This document shows, one piece after another, positions 8,253 to 16,743 of a stretch of 33,280 nt of DNA. The stretch comes from JAKLFA01 sp038222225. Lineage in GTDB: Bacteria; Omnitrophota; Gorgyraeia; Zapsychrales; JANLHA01. Below the pieces are notes generated by a model, which saw only the letters and a list, made by a program, of their open reading frames with translations, was not told where the DNA came from and made no database searches. Made by a program: the position numbers and the translations under genes. The stretch covers positions 1-33,280 of the forward strand of contig JBBRHV010000021.1 of assembly GCA_038222225.1 (NCBI GenBank). The letters are read 5' to 3'. Every line of letters begins with the position of its first letter. Position 1 is the stretch's first letter.

Positions 8253-9896
8253 TTACCGCATCTCATACAAATAAACCCGCGCTCCCCGTCCTTCAAAACC
8301 CTGCACCCGCTCCCCATAAAGGTCCAAAATGCCGATCACGTCCAAAAGAGGATCTCTGATATGCGAAAGAAAAAGCCATGCCCGTCCCGATTTTACCGCA
8401 GGCCCAGCCTCAGCAGAAAACTTATAAAAGCCGTCATCAAAAAACGTGTTGAGATAGACGGAGCCGGCGAACCAAGACTCTTCGATGATATAACGGAATT
8501 CTCCTTTTTTCCCCATCCCCCGAGCTGAATCATCAATTCTTAGGCAACCGACCCGATAGGCCTTCCCCTCCCCCAGGATATGAAAACGCGAGAACATGTC
8601 CGTAGTAAAATAATAGCTGAACGGAAAAAACGCCTCAGTGTTAAACATGATCTGATCGCCCGACTGCAGATTCCGGCTTAAATACTGCAGAACTTCACGG
8701 TTATCCGTGAGTCTTTTTTCATCATTCGAAAAAAATCTTTGCGCCGCAATATGCACATTCCATCCCAGCAAAACCGCGATCAAGGATAAAAACACGAACT
8801 GTTTCACAAAAGACTTTGCTTTAAAAAACACTTCAACGCCTTCGCCAATACAGATAAACAAACTCGGCGCGAAAAATAGGATCATACGATCGTAAAATGG
8901 ATATTTAGACAAAATCGCCGCCAAAAGCACCAGATCAATAGGGCCGGCGACACAGATCGACCGCAACACATCCCTTCCCGTTAAACGGACCAAGCCGACC
9001 AATCCTAACCCTAATGTCAAGGCCGGCCAGACGCCCGGCAATAAAAACTTCGCCAGAACCACATACCGGCTAAAAAACCATTTCCACCAGCCCCAACTCA
9101 ATAAGGCTTTAGAAGAAAACCCCTCTAGATTTTGCCACATCCCGACCAAATCTTTATCGCCGGTCATCACGCTATAAACAGAAAAGTGCAAATACAAAAA
9201 CGTCATCGCCCATAACCACAGCAACAAAACAAACATGATTTTAGCGTTTGAATTTTTTGCTTTACGGAATTTCAGCCAAAGCATTATGAAAATCCACGGC
9301 AAAAAAAAGAGCGTCACGTTCGAAAACAAAAGCAATAAGGACCCCAGGTACGCGCTGCGCAAAAAAGCCAAACGCGCATTTTCCTGTTTTCTGGCCCATT
9401 CAAAAAGCCATAACGCGAGCACGGCCGCTAAAACATCCCCGGAATAAGTCTTAAGCTCTGCTGCAAAATAAATCAAATTCTGGCTGACCGCAAACAATGC
9501 GGTTGCCAATAGCGCAACAATCGGAGAATAAAAACGCCTTAAAAATATCGCGAGCAGCACCAGGGCTAAACTCGCTGATAGAAATGGGATGAGGCGCAGC
9601 GCCAGCTCATGATTGCCAAAAACAACCGATGAACATTTCGCCAATAAAGAAAAAACCATCGGGCTTTCCGGCTGGCCGAACATGAGAGCATAATTCGAAC
9701 AAATTCCCGCGAAGGAACGGCTGGTGATTTGCGTCGCCACATAGGTTTCATCCAGCCAGAATGACGGGTTGTCCAGATAACCTTCCAAACGCAAAACAGC
9801 CCCGACCACAACGACCGCCATGAGCAACCAAGGGCTAATAAAAAAGGAAGAAAGATATTTCTCCCACAAACTGTTATTGTGTTTTAAACCGTGCAT
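8253..9896 (-). CDS. GT39/ArnT-like polytopic membrane glycosyltransferase
   Basis: A 547-residue membrane protein with roughly ten hydrophobic segments in the first 400 residues and a soluble C-terminal part of about 150 residues, the layout of GT-C glycosyltransferases. The first extracytoplasmic loop carries the signature acidic pair D49-E50 in 'PSFWLDETYVATQ', where the PMT/ArnT/GT39 family holds its catalytic acidic residue. It would transfer a sugar from a polyprenyl-phosphate donor to a lipid or protein at the periplasmic face; donor and acceptor cannot be told. It begins eight bases after nrdG and probably rides on the nrd transcript, an unusual partnership. No clear Shine-Dalgarno is seen. 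It converges on the receiver-domain gene. Confidence 0.82.
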   Translation of the reverse strand: MHGLKHNNSLWEKYLSSFFISPWLLMAVVVVGAVLRLEGYLDNPSFWLDETYVATQITSRSFAGICSNYALMFGQPESPMVFSLLAKCSSVVFGNHELALRLIPFLSASLALVLLAIFLRRFYSPIVALLATALFAVSQNLIYFAAELKTYSGDVLAAVLALWLFEWARKQENARLAFLRSAYLGSLLLLFSNVTLFFLPWIFIMLWLKFRKAKNSNAKIMFVLLLWLWAMTFLYLHFSVYSVMTGDKDLVGMWQNLEGFSSKALLSWGWWKWFFSRYVVLAKFLLPGVWPALTLGLGLVGLVRLTGRDVLRSICVAGPIDLVLLAAILSKYPFYDRMILFFAPSLFICIGEGVEVFFKAKSFVKQFVFLSLIAVLLGWNVHIAAQRFFSNDEKRLTDNREVLQYLSRNLQSGDQIMFNTEAFFPFSYYFTTDMFSRFHILGEGKAYRVGCLRIDDSARGMGKKGEFRYIIEESWFAGSVYLNTFFDDGFYKFSAEAGPAVKSGRAWLFLSHIRDPLLDVIGILDLYGERVQGFEGRGARVYLYEMR

Positions 9897-9904
9897 GTCG
9901 AACG

Positions 9905-10606
9905 TTAATCGATGGCAATACCCGCGCTACAGCTTTGCCGGCATTGAGCAGAGATTCTCTCCAATTCTTCTTCCGTATAATGAGCTTTATCCAGCAAACG
10001 CGGATCCAAAATCATGTTCTGCGCAACAAACGGCTGCAGTTTGTATCGGTTCAAAACATCCGCGACCAACGTTGCTGTATCCGTCACATCATCAGGATTC
10101 ATCAGAGGCTTGACAACCGTCGTCCTGAATTGAAAATCGATGCCGGAATTCTTTATTAAATCAATGCTTTCTAAAATCAAACGCACATCAACCAAAACCC
10201 CCACAAAATCACTATACCGATCTATGGGACCCTTAATATCCATGGCAATAAAATCCAATACGCCATCCTGGATCAGGCTTCTCAAAACAGCCGGCCGCGT
10301 ACCATTGGTGTCGATCTTAATCGCGAAACCCATCTCCTCCTTTATGGTACGAAGAAACGCCCCTAATCCCTCTTGAAGGGTCGGCTCACCGCCCGTCACA
10401 ACAACACCCTGAATCTTCCCGACACGGGTGATCAAAAAACTGGTAATCTCTTCTTGAGAGAGAGGCTTTTGAAAACAAGAAGGGATTACCAGTTCTGTGT
10501 TGTGGCAAAACGGACAACGAAAATTACACCCCTGGGTAAAGATAACCGCTGCCACTTTACCCGGATAATCAATTAAAGAAACTTTTTGAAAGCCGCCTAT
10601 CCGCAT
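9905..10606 (-). CDS. nrdG: Anaerobic ribonucleotide reductase activating radical SAM enzyme
   Basis: The 233-residue protein opens with 'GGFQKVSLIDYPGKVAAVIF' and the radical SAM motif C27-x3-C31-x2-C34 (CNFRCPFC), followed by 'VVTGGEPTL' for SAM binding. This is the longer NrdG subfamily common in anaerobes. It cleaves S-adenosylmethionine at a [4Fe-4S] cluster to form the glycyl radical on NrdD. Its ATG lies ten bases inside the 3' end of nrdD, so the two are translationally coupled. Neighbour and family agree, which separates it from pyruvate-formate-lyase activases. Confidence 0.95.
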   Translation of the reverse strand: MRIGGFQKVSLIDYPGKVAAVIFTQGCNFRCPFCHNTELVIPSCFQKPLSQEEITSFLITRVGKIQGVVVTGGEPTLQEGLGAFLRTIKEEMGFAIKIDTNGTRPAVLRSLIQDGVLDFIAMDIKGPIDRYSDFVGVLVDVRLILESIDLIKNSGIDFQFRTTVVKPLMNPDDVTDTATLVADVLNRYKLQPFVAQNMILDPRLLDKAHYTEEELERISAQCRQSCSAGIAID

Positions 10607-12705
10607 ACTTTAAATGTTTTTCGTCCGCTGAACTCCTGCTGTTTGCCCTTATTCCACTGCTGGACCGGTCGAAGATACCCGACAACCCTCGAATAAACTT
10701 CGCACTCATCTTCGCATTTCGGGCACAGCACATGTTCACCGGCAACATATCCGCAACTGGGACACACGCTGAACGTCGGGCTAATCGTGAAATACGGCAT
10801 CCGATACCTCTGACAGACTGTCCGGATGAACTGTTTTAACGCTTCCGTATCCTGAATACGCTCTCCTACGAAAATATGGAGGACCGTTCCACCGGTGTAC
10901 TTGCTCTGCAAGTTGTCCTGAATATCCAAGACCTCAAAAATATCATCCGAATAATTGACCGGAAGATGGGTGGAATTCGTATAGAACGGTTCCTTCCCTG
11001 CCTGAAACTCATCTTCATTGGCGCAAATAATTTCCGCGAATTTGTCCTTATCGGTGCGTGCCATACGGTAAGAGACCCCTTCAGCCGGAGTGGCTTCCAG
11101 GTTATAATTGCTCCCGGTCTCTTCCTGATACTGAACCAGTTTGTTACGCATGAAATCCAAAACATCAGCGGCAAATTTCTGCCCTTTTTCTGATGAGATG
11201 TTTTCACCGAAAAGATTCAAGCACGCCTCATTCATCCCGACCAAACCGATGGTGGAAAAATGATTCTGCCAATACTGGTTCAAGCGCTTCTTGACATTGC
11301 GAAGATAAAATCTCGAATACGGATAAAGGCCCGCCTCGGTGAATTCCTCAAGAACCTTACGCTTGATCTCCAGGCTCTCTTTGGCCAGCTGCATTAAATG
11401 CTCCAAACGGCTGTAAAATTCTTCTGCGCTCTTAGAAAGAAATCCCAGCCGCGGAAGATTGATCGTTACAACACCGGCGGAACCAGTCTGCGGCGATGCC
11501 CCGAAGAGTCCTCCCCCTCGCTTGCGCAGCTCACGGTTATCCAGACGCAGCCGGCAGCACATACTGCGCGCGTCATCCGGACTCATGTCCGAATTGACAA
11601 AATTCGCAAAATAGGGAATCCCATACTTTGCGGTAATCTTCCACAGCAATTCAATATTCGGATTATCCCAGTCGAAATCTTCCGTAATATTATACGTCGG
11701 AATCGGGAACGTAAACACGCGTCCCTTGGCATCCCCTTCCAGCATGACTTCCAGGAAGGCCTTATTCAATATGTCCATCTCGACCTGAAACTCTTTATAT
11801 GTTTCCTTCTGCAGAGCCCCGGCGCGAATCACGGCCTGATCAGCCAAATGACCTGGAACGGTCAAATCCAACGTCAAATTGGTGAATGGCGTCTGAAAAC
11901 CCACTCTGGTCGGGACATTAACATTAAAGACAAACTCCTGCAGGGCCTGTTTGACTTCTTTGTACCCTAAATTATCGTAACGAATGAACGGAGCCAGCAG
12001 GGTATCAAAATTTGAAAACGCCTGCGCGCCCGCCGCCTCACCTTGAAGCGTGTAAAAAAAGTTAACGATCTGCCCTAAAGCTGTACGGAAATGCTTGGCC
12101 GCCGAAGACTCCATTTTGCCGGAGGCGCCATGAAACCCCTGCATCAACAGATCCTGCAGATCCCACCCGACGCAATAGACGCTCAAAAGCCCCAGATCAT
12201 GAACATGAAAATCCCCATTCATGTGAGCTTCCCGGATTTCCGGCGGATAAATTTTATTGAGCCAATAAATCTTTGTGACTTCCGTCGATATATAATTATT
12301 CAACCCTTGCAGCGAATAAGACATGTTGCTGTTCTCATTCACTTTCCAGTCCAGCCGATCAAGGTATTGGTCGACGAGCCCCACCTGACTGCGGGAGGTG
12401 ATCTCACGGATCTTCGCATGCTGATCACGATAAAGAATATACGATTTCGCCGTCTTACGATACGGAGATGTGATCAGAACTTCTTCGACAATATCCTGAA
12501 TCGCCTCGACGGTTGGCGCATGCTCAGCAATTAACTGATGCGCGATATTTAAAACACGCAATGTTAAATTCTTGGCGATCAATTCATCAAACTCTCCCGT
12601 GGCGCGGCCGGCTTTTAAAATCGCGGCTGTAATCTTATGCGGATCGAAATCTTCAGCGTATCCATCACGTTTAATAATTTTGGTGATTGTTGCGGTTGGC
12701 CCCAC
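10597..12705 (-). CDS. nrdD: Anaerobic (class III) ribonucleoside-triphosphate reductase
   Basis: A 702-residue glycyl-radical enzyme that reduces ribonucleoside triphosphates to dNTPs without oxygen. An ATP-cone allosteric domain occupies about residues 5-95 ('IIKRDGYAEDFDPHKITAAI'). The C-terminus shows the zinc site C648, C651, C661, C664 and the radical-bearing G676 in 'RVVGYLRP'. 'SMCCRLRLDN' supplies cysteines in the barrel. The start is GTG at 12705: AAGGAGG sits six to seven bases upstream, and no nearby ATG has such a site. It heads the nrdD-nrdG-glycosyltransferase run and is controlled by the promoter and NrdR boxes at 12770-12823. Confidence 0.97.
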   Translation of the reverse strand: MGPTATITKIIKRDGYAEDFDPHKITAAILKAGRATGEFDELIAKNLTLRVLNIAHQLIAEHAPTVEAIQDIVEEVLITSPYRKTAKSYILYRDQHAKIREITSRSQVGLVDQYLDRLDWKVNENSNMSYSLQGLNNYISTEVTKIYWLNKIYPPEIREAHMNGDFHVHDLGLLSVYCVGWDLQDLLMQGFHGASGKMESSAAKHFRTALGQIVNFFYTLQGEAAGAQAFSNFDTLLAPFIRYDNLGYKEVKQALQEFVFNVNVPTRVGFQTPFTNLTLDLTVPGHLADQAVIRAGALQKETYKEFQVEMDILNKAFLEVMLEGDAKGRVFTFPIPTYNITEDFDWDNPNIELLWKITAKYGIPYFANFVNSDMSPDDARSMCCRLRLDNRELRKRGGGLFGASPQTGSAGVVTINLPRLGFLSKSAEEFYSRLEHLMQLAKESLEIKRKVLEEFTEAGLYPYSRFYLRNVKKRLNQYWQNHFSTIGLVGMNEACLNLFGENISSEKGQKFAADVLDFMRNKLVQYQEETGSNYNLEATPAEGVSYRMARTDKDKFAEIICANEDEFQAGKEPFYTNSTHLPVNYSDDIFEVLDIQDNLQSKYTGGTVLHIFVGERIQDTEALKQFIRTVCQRYRMPYFTISPTFSVCPSCGYVAGEHVLCPKCEDECEVYSRVVGYLRPVQQWNKGKQQEFSGRKTFKVCG

Positions 12706-12769
12706 AGTCCCCTCCTTTAAGTTGAAAATAACATCAAAAAGATAGAACTAAATGTCGTTGTTACATTTC

Positions 12770-12797
12770 ATTATAGACACAATATATAGTGTGTCAA
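12770..12797 (-). promoter_or_regulatory. Consensus sigma70 promoter of nrdD
   Basis: On the minus strand a perfect TTGACA (12792-12797) and a perfect TATAAT (12770-12775) are separated by 16 bases. Predicted +1 is near 12763, giving a leader of about 58 bases before the GTG start. The spacer is filled by a NrdR box, so the promoter should be strong but repressible. Confidence 0.9.
12777..12792. promoter_or_regulatory. NrdR box (proximal operator)
   Basis: The 16-base sequence ACACAATATATAGTGT matches the known NrdR-box consensus (acaCwATATATwGtgt). It fills the -35/-10 spacer and touches the last base of the -35 hexamer, a position where bound NrdR would block RNA polymerase. The nrdR gene itself is not in the window. 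Confidence 0.9.
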
Positions 12798-12807
12798 TAA
12801 GTAGTTA

Positions 12808-12823
12808 TACTTAGATGTTGTGT
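12808..12823. promoter_or_regulatory. Degenerate second NrdR box
   Basis: TACTTAGATGTTGTGT keeps the right half of the NrdR consensus and has its centre 31 bases from the centre of the perfect box, about three helical turns, which is the spacing known for paired NrdR boxes. The left half is poor, so confidence is moderate. Confidence 0.5.
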
Positions 12824-12887
12824 TTTTTAACGAAAAAATGGTGATTTCGGTTAAAAAATGCCAATTACACCCGGTTCCTTAGAAAAG

Positions 12888-12912
12888 ATGGGATGAAATG
12901 TGCACATCCCAT
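12888..12912 (-). terminator. Hairpin terminator after the receiver-domain gene
   Basis: ATGGGATG (12888-12895) pairs with CATCCCAT (12905-12912) around a 9-base loop, one base past the stop codon of the receiver gene. On the minus strand it is followed by CTTTTCT, a short U-tract, so termination is plausible but perhaps incomplete. Confidence 0.6.
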
Positions 12913-12913
12913 A

Positions 12914-13288
12914 TTAATGAGCTTCTTCCGAATTTAAAACCCTTTCAATCGTTTGAAGCAGATATTTAAAATCCGATGTTTTAACCGTGAAATCATCAGC
13001 CCCGACTTGACGGGCACGCGCCGCATCCACTCCGTCCATTTTAGCCGTATAAAGCACCACTTTCCCTCGAGGATCTTTCCGTTTCAATTCTTCACACACA
13101 TCAAAGCCATTAATCCCCGGCATCATAACATCCAGCAACACAACATCCGGCATCTCTTTTTCAGCTAATAGCAACGCCTCTTCACCGTTTTCGGCAGAGA
13201 CAACCTGATAACCGGCGCCCTCTAATCGGACGCTCAAAATCTGTTGAATATCTGGCTCATCGTCGACTAATAAAATCTTGACCCCCAT
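12914..13288 (-). CDS. Single-domain response regulator, partner of the PhnD-PAS kinase
   Basis: A 124-residue stand-alone receiver domain: D9-D10 acidic pair (LLVDDEPD), phospho-acceptor D53 (LLDVMMPG), switch T81 and K103. AAGGGGG lies six bases before the ATG. The gene follows the large sensor kinase by 40 bases on the same strand, so it is very likely its phosphorylation target. With no output domain it must pass the signal by protein contact, or a further phosphorelay protein lies elsewhere. A hairpin terminator directly follows the stop. Confidence 0.93.
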   Translation of the reverse strand: MGVKILLVDDEPDIQQILSVRLEGAGYQVVSAENGEEALLLAEKEMPDVVLLDVMMPGINGFDVCEELKRKDPRGKVVLYTAKMDGVDAARARQVGADDFTVKTSDFKYLLQTIERVLNSEEAH

Positions 13289-13328
13289 AAAAATCCCCCT
13301 TGATGACGATCATCGTGCGCCTATTATA

Positions 13329-16300
13329 TTACTTCACACTCGGTAATACAAACGAAAATACACTGCCTTGGCCATAAATCGAGTTGACCCAAATTCGACC
13401 GCCATGCAGGTCAACAATGCGCTTGGAAATCGCCAAACCCAAGCCGCTTTCTCCGGTGCGCCGGTTTGAGCCCGAATAAATCTGACTGAATGTTTGAAAA
13501 AGACGGTGCATGTCCTCAGGACGTATCCCGATCCCGGTATCCCGCACAGAGATTTTGACGCCATTTCTTTCGTTTTCGGCCGCGATCTCAACGCGCCCTT
13601 CTTTCGTAAACTTAATCGCATTATTCACAAGATTATTTAAAACTTGGATGATCCGATCATAATCATAATTCACATCCTGAAGGTCGTCCTGAATCTCAGT
13701 CTGCAATACCAACCCGCGATTTTCAGCCACCACACCCATTGTCCGAACAACTTCTTCGATCGCCGGCTTCACGCTTCCCACGGACCAATGAAATTGAATC
13801 CGCCCGGAATCCAGCTTTTGATAATCCAAAACATCATTAATAAGCCCCCCCAAACGGTCCACATTGCGTTTGGCGATCTGCAAAAATTCTTTCTGTTTCT
13901 CATTTAAGGTTCCGGCTTCCTCTTCCGCCACAATATTAATTCCTTCCTTGATCGCCGTCAAAGGAGTCCGCAGCTCATGAGAAACGACTGAAATAAACTC
14001 TGATTTCATATTGATCGCCTCCAGCATGCGATCCTCGGAAATCTTCCGTTCTGTCACATCAAACGCAACGGTCTGAAACCGCTTAACGTTCCCGCTTTTA
14101 TCATATGTAACCCATGTATAATTTTCAACCCAGCGGAATTCCTCGGATTGTGTTCGAACCCTGTGCTGAATAAAAAACTCAGGCCTTCTTTTTCCAACAA
14201 CCCTTCGAGTCTCTTCTTCTAAGAATCCGAGATCTTCCGGATGAATGATGCTCTTAAAAGATTTCTCGCCCTTATAAAAATCCTCCGCCTGATACCCCCA
14301 GTGGCTGATATTTTCTGAAACAAAATCCACATCCCAATCTTTTGCGTCCTTCCATAAAAACAGGATTGCCTTGCTCAAATTAATGATGCGTTCCATTTCT
14401 TTCAAACGATCAAAGGCCGTCTGCAATTCCTGCGCCAATTCTTTCTCATTGGTGATATCCTCATTAATGGCCAAAAAATGAATGATCTCCCCGCTCCTAT
14501 CCCGAATCGCCGAAATCGTCGTTCTTTGCCAATAGAATTCTCCGTTTTTCTTGCGGTTGTGGAATTCCCCTCGCCATGTTCCGCCCTTACTAATCATTTC
14601 CCACAATTCACGATACATGCTTTCCGACTGTTCTCCGGATTTAAGAAAACGGGTGCTTTTGCCGCACACCTCCTCTGAGGCATATCCCGTAATTTCCGAG
14701 AATTTCGGATTAACGAATTCAATGATGCCCTTCGTATCTGTTATAACCACCGCATTCTGACTTTGCTCAAGGGCATGCGAAAGTTTTCGCAGCTCTATCT
14801 CCATGGATCGGCGTTCAGTCATATCCGTGCCCACGCACAAAACCTCCACCAACTCCCCCTCCCGATTGAAAATTCCTTTATTCGACCAGACCACCCAAGC
14901 GGCGCTCCCATCCTTCTTGATATTCTTGTTTTCATTCCAAGAAGAGGCGTCCGGGTGATTCCGGATATCTTCAATAATTTCCTTAAATTCATTTTCGTCA
15001 ATTCCGTTAGACGGGAGAATTATCTGAAAAACAGTTTTTCCCAGCACCTCTTCTTCCGCGAACCCGAAAAAACTCTGGGCAAACTCATTGAAAAAACTGA
15101 TCACCCCATCCGGCCGAATCCGTATAATAATACTATTGGCATATTCAACCAGTTCCCGATACTTCGCTTCACTTGCCCGCAATGCTTCATTGGCTATTTT
15201 TTGCTCAGTAATGTCCTCATATGTCCCTAGCGTCCCGATCACTTGATCTTGAGCATCAAGCAACGGGGCCTTATTCGTCCTCAACCATCTCGTGACACCA
15301 TCCACACGGGTTTGCGGTTCATGAATATTTAATACTTCTCTTTTAGTTTGTATAACACGCTGATCATCCCTTCGATAGTGATCAGACTGCTCCTTGCTCC
15401 AAGGCATGTCATAATCATTTTTTCCGACAATGTCTTGCGGACTTTCAAAACCGCAGTCCTTGGCAAAGCTTGTATTGCACCCCAGAAACACCGAATTTCC
15501 ATCTTTCCAAAACACACGGGAAGGCAGAGTATCCAAGACAAGCTGTAAAATCTGCTGAGACTCGCGAAGAGCGTCCTCAGCGCGCCAATGATCCTCCAGC
15601 TCTTTACTTAATATTTTTTGAGAACTTTTTAGATTTTTTGTTAAAAAAAAGCGGTTCAAAAATGAAAAAAAAGAGTACGTGAACACTAACAAAAGAAGAA
15701 CCCAAAGACTCCAATGCTCCTTCAGATTCTCTTGAAGTGATACCAAAGAATCCTGCGAATGCGTAACGCTGGATAGAAATTCTCCCTTATTGAGATATTG
15801 CCTGATTTTATCATAATTATACGGGATGACCCATTGGGCATATCCTCCCTCGATAGCGGCAGGATGACTGCCCTCCATTTCAAAAAGCACACGGCTCACC
15901 CTTTTGGCAAAACGCTCTGGAACATCCGCCTTTTCTGCAATGGACCATTCCAGAAAAAGTCCCGTGCTGCATAAAAACGGAATTTCTTCCTTTTGTCCAT
16001 CCGCGCCTTTAAAAAAGTCTTTCCGATTCAAAACCTTTATATCGTTTAAAGCTAGTTTGTTCTCACTGCTCAGCTTCTCCAAAAGACCCGTCCTTAATAT
16101 GCCGGCATCCGCCTTCCCTTGCAGAACGGCCCTTAAAACAGCCTCATGCGAGCCAAGATAAACTTGCCCTTTAAAATCCCGATAAGGATCAATGCCCTGA
16201 TTCTTAAACTCTGCCAAACCAGCCAACCACCCCCCAAGAGACCCCGCACTGACAGCCACAAAGGATTTTCCCTTCAAGTCCGACAAATCCCGAATATCGT

Positions 16301-16709
16301 CCCGATCTGCCCGAGCAATGATCACACCCCCAGACCGGTCAAACTCACGTCCGTCATACTTGCGTACGATCGAAGCCAAAATCCGGAAATTGTGAAAAGC
16401 AGTCAACTCGAGAAGAATCGCGGGATTGGCTATAATAAAATCCAACTGATCAAAAAGTACACTGTTGATGAATTGATGAGACGAAAAATAAGAAATTTCA
16501 AATGACGCTTCGGGGATGGATTCATTCAAGTAATCGGCCGTGGGCTGCCATGCCCTGCGAACCGCCTCTTCAGAATCATCGGAAAAAACTCCAATGTGAT
16601 ACACGACAGGGTGGTCCTGCGCAAAACATGCTGCGCATTTTACAGCAACAACAAAAACCAAAACAACAGCATAAAGGAATCCGACTTTTCTATTCATTCT
16701 AGAAAACAA
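13329..16709 (-). CDS. Membrane sensor histidine kinase: PhnD-like sensor, four PAS domains, HisKA-HATPase
   Basis: About 1126 residues. After an N-terminal membrane/signal segment (about 8-32) comes a PhnD-like periplasmic binding domain (about 33-310; 'YHIGVFSDDSEEAVRRAWQP', 'DFIIANPAILLEL'), the fold used by the tetrathionate sensor TtrS. A transmembrane helix follows at about 334-355, then four PAS domains (roughly 384-505, 515-635, 645-755, 770-890), HisKA with phospho-acceptor H911 (SHELRTPLTAI) and HATPase_c with 'NLVNNAIKF', 'DTGIGI' and 'GLGLAI'. The longest open frame begins at 16823 inside metY. I prefer the TTG at 16709, which has AAAGGAG five bases before it; the ATG at 16697 is the alternative. 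It lies between metY and its likely receiver partner. The ligand is unknown. Confidence 0.92.
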   Translation of the reverse strand: MFSRMNRKVGFLYAVVLVFVVAVKCAACFAQDHPVVYHIGVFSDDSEEAVRRAWQPTADYLNESIPEASFEISYFSSHQFINSVLFDQLDFIIANPAILLELTAFHNFRILASIVRKYDGREFDRSGGVIIARADRDDIRDLSDLKGKSFVAVSAGSLGGWLAGLAEFKNQGIDPYRDFKGQVYLGSHEAVLRAVLQGKADAGILRTGLLEKLSSENKLALNDIKVLNRKDFFKGADGQKEEIPFLCSTGLFLEWSIAEKADVPERFAKRVSRVLFEMEGSHPAAIEGGYAQWVIPYNYDKIRQYLNKGEFLSSVTHSQDSLVSLQENLKEHWSLWVLLLLVFTYSFFSFLNRFFLTKNLKSSQKILSKELEDHWRAEDALRESQQILQLVLDTLPSRVFWKDGNSVFLGCNTSFAKDCGFESPQDIVGKNDYDMPWSKEQSDHYRRDDQRVIQTKREVLNIHEPQTRVDGVTRWLRTNKAPLLDAQDQVIGTLGTYEDITEQKIANEALRASEAKYRELVEYANSIIIRIRPDGVISFFNEFAQSFFGFAEEEVLGKTVFQIILPSNGIDENEFKEIIEDIRNHPDASSWNENKNIKKDGSAAWVVWSNKGIFNREGELVEVLCVGTDMTERRSMEIELRKLSHALEQSQNAVVITDTKGIIEFVNPKFSEITGYASEEVCGKSTRFLKSGEQSESMYRELWEMISKGGTWRGEFHNRKKNGEFYWQRTTISAIRDRSGEIIHFLAINEDITNEKELAQELQTAFDRLKEMERIINLSKAILFLWKDAKDWDVDFVSENISHWGYQAEDFYKGEKSFKSIIHPEDLGFLEEETRRVVGKRRPEFFIQHRVRTQSEEFRWVENYTWVTYDKSGNVKRFQTVAFDVTERKISEDRMLEAINMKSEFISVVSHELRTPLTAIKEGINIVAEEEAGTLNEKQKEFLQIAKRNVDRLGGLINDVLDYQKLDSGRIQFHWSVGSVKPAIEEVVRTMGVVAENRGLVLQTEIQDDLQDVNYDYDRIIQVLNNLVNNAIKFTKEGRVEIAAENERNGVKISVRDTGIGIRPEDMHRLFQTFSQIYSGSNRRTGESGLGLAISKRIVDLHGGRIWVNSIYGQGSVFSFVLPSVK

Positions 16710-16743
16710 GATCTCTCCTTTGAATTTAAAATCGACACAAACC

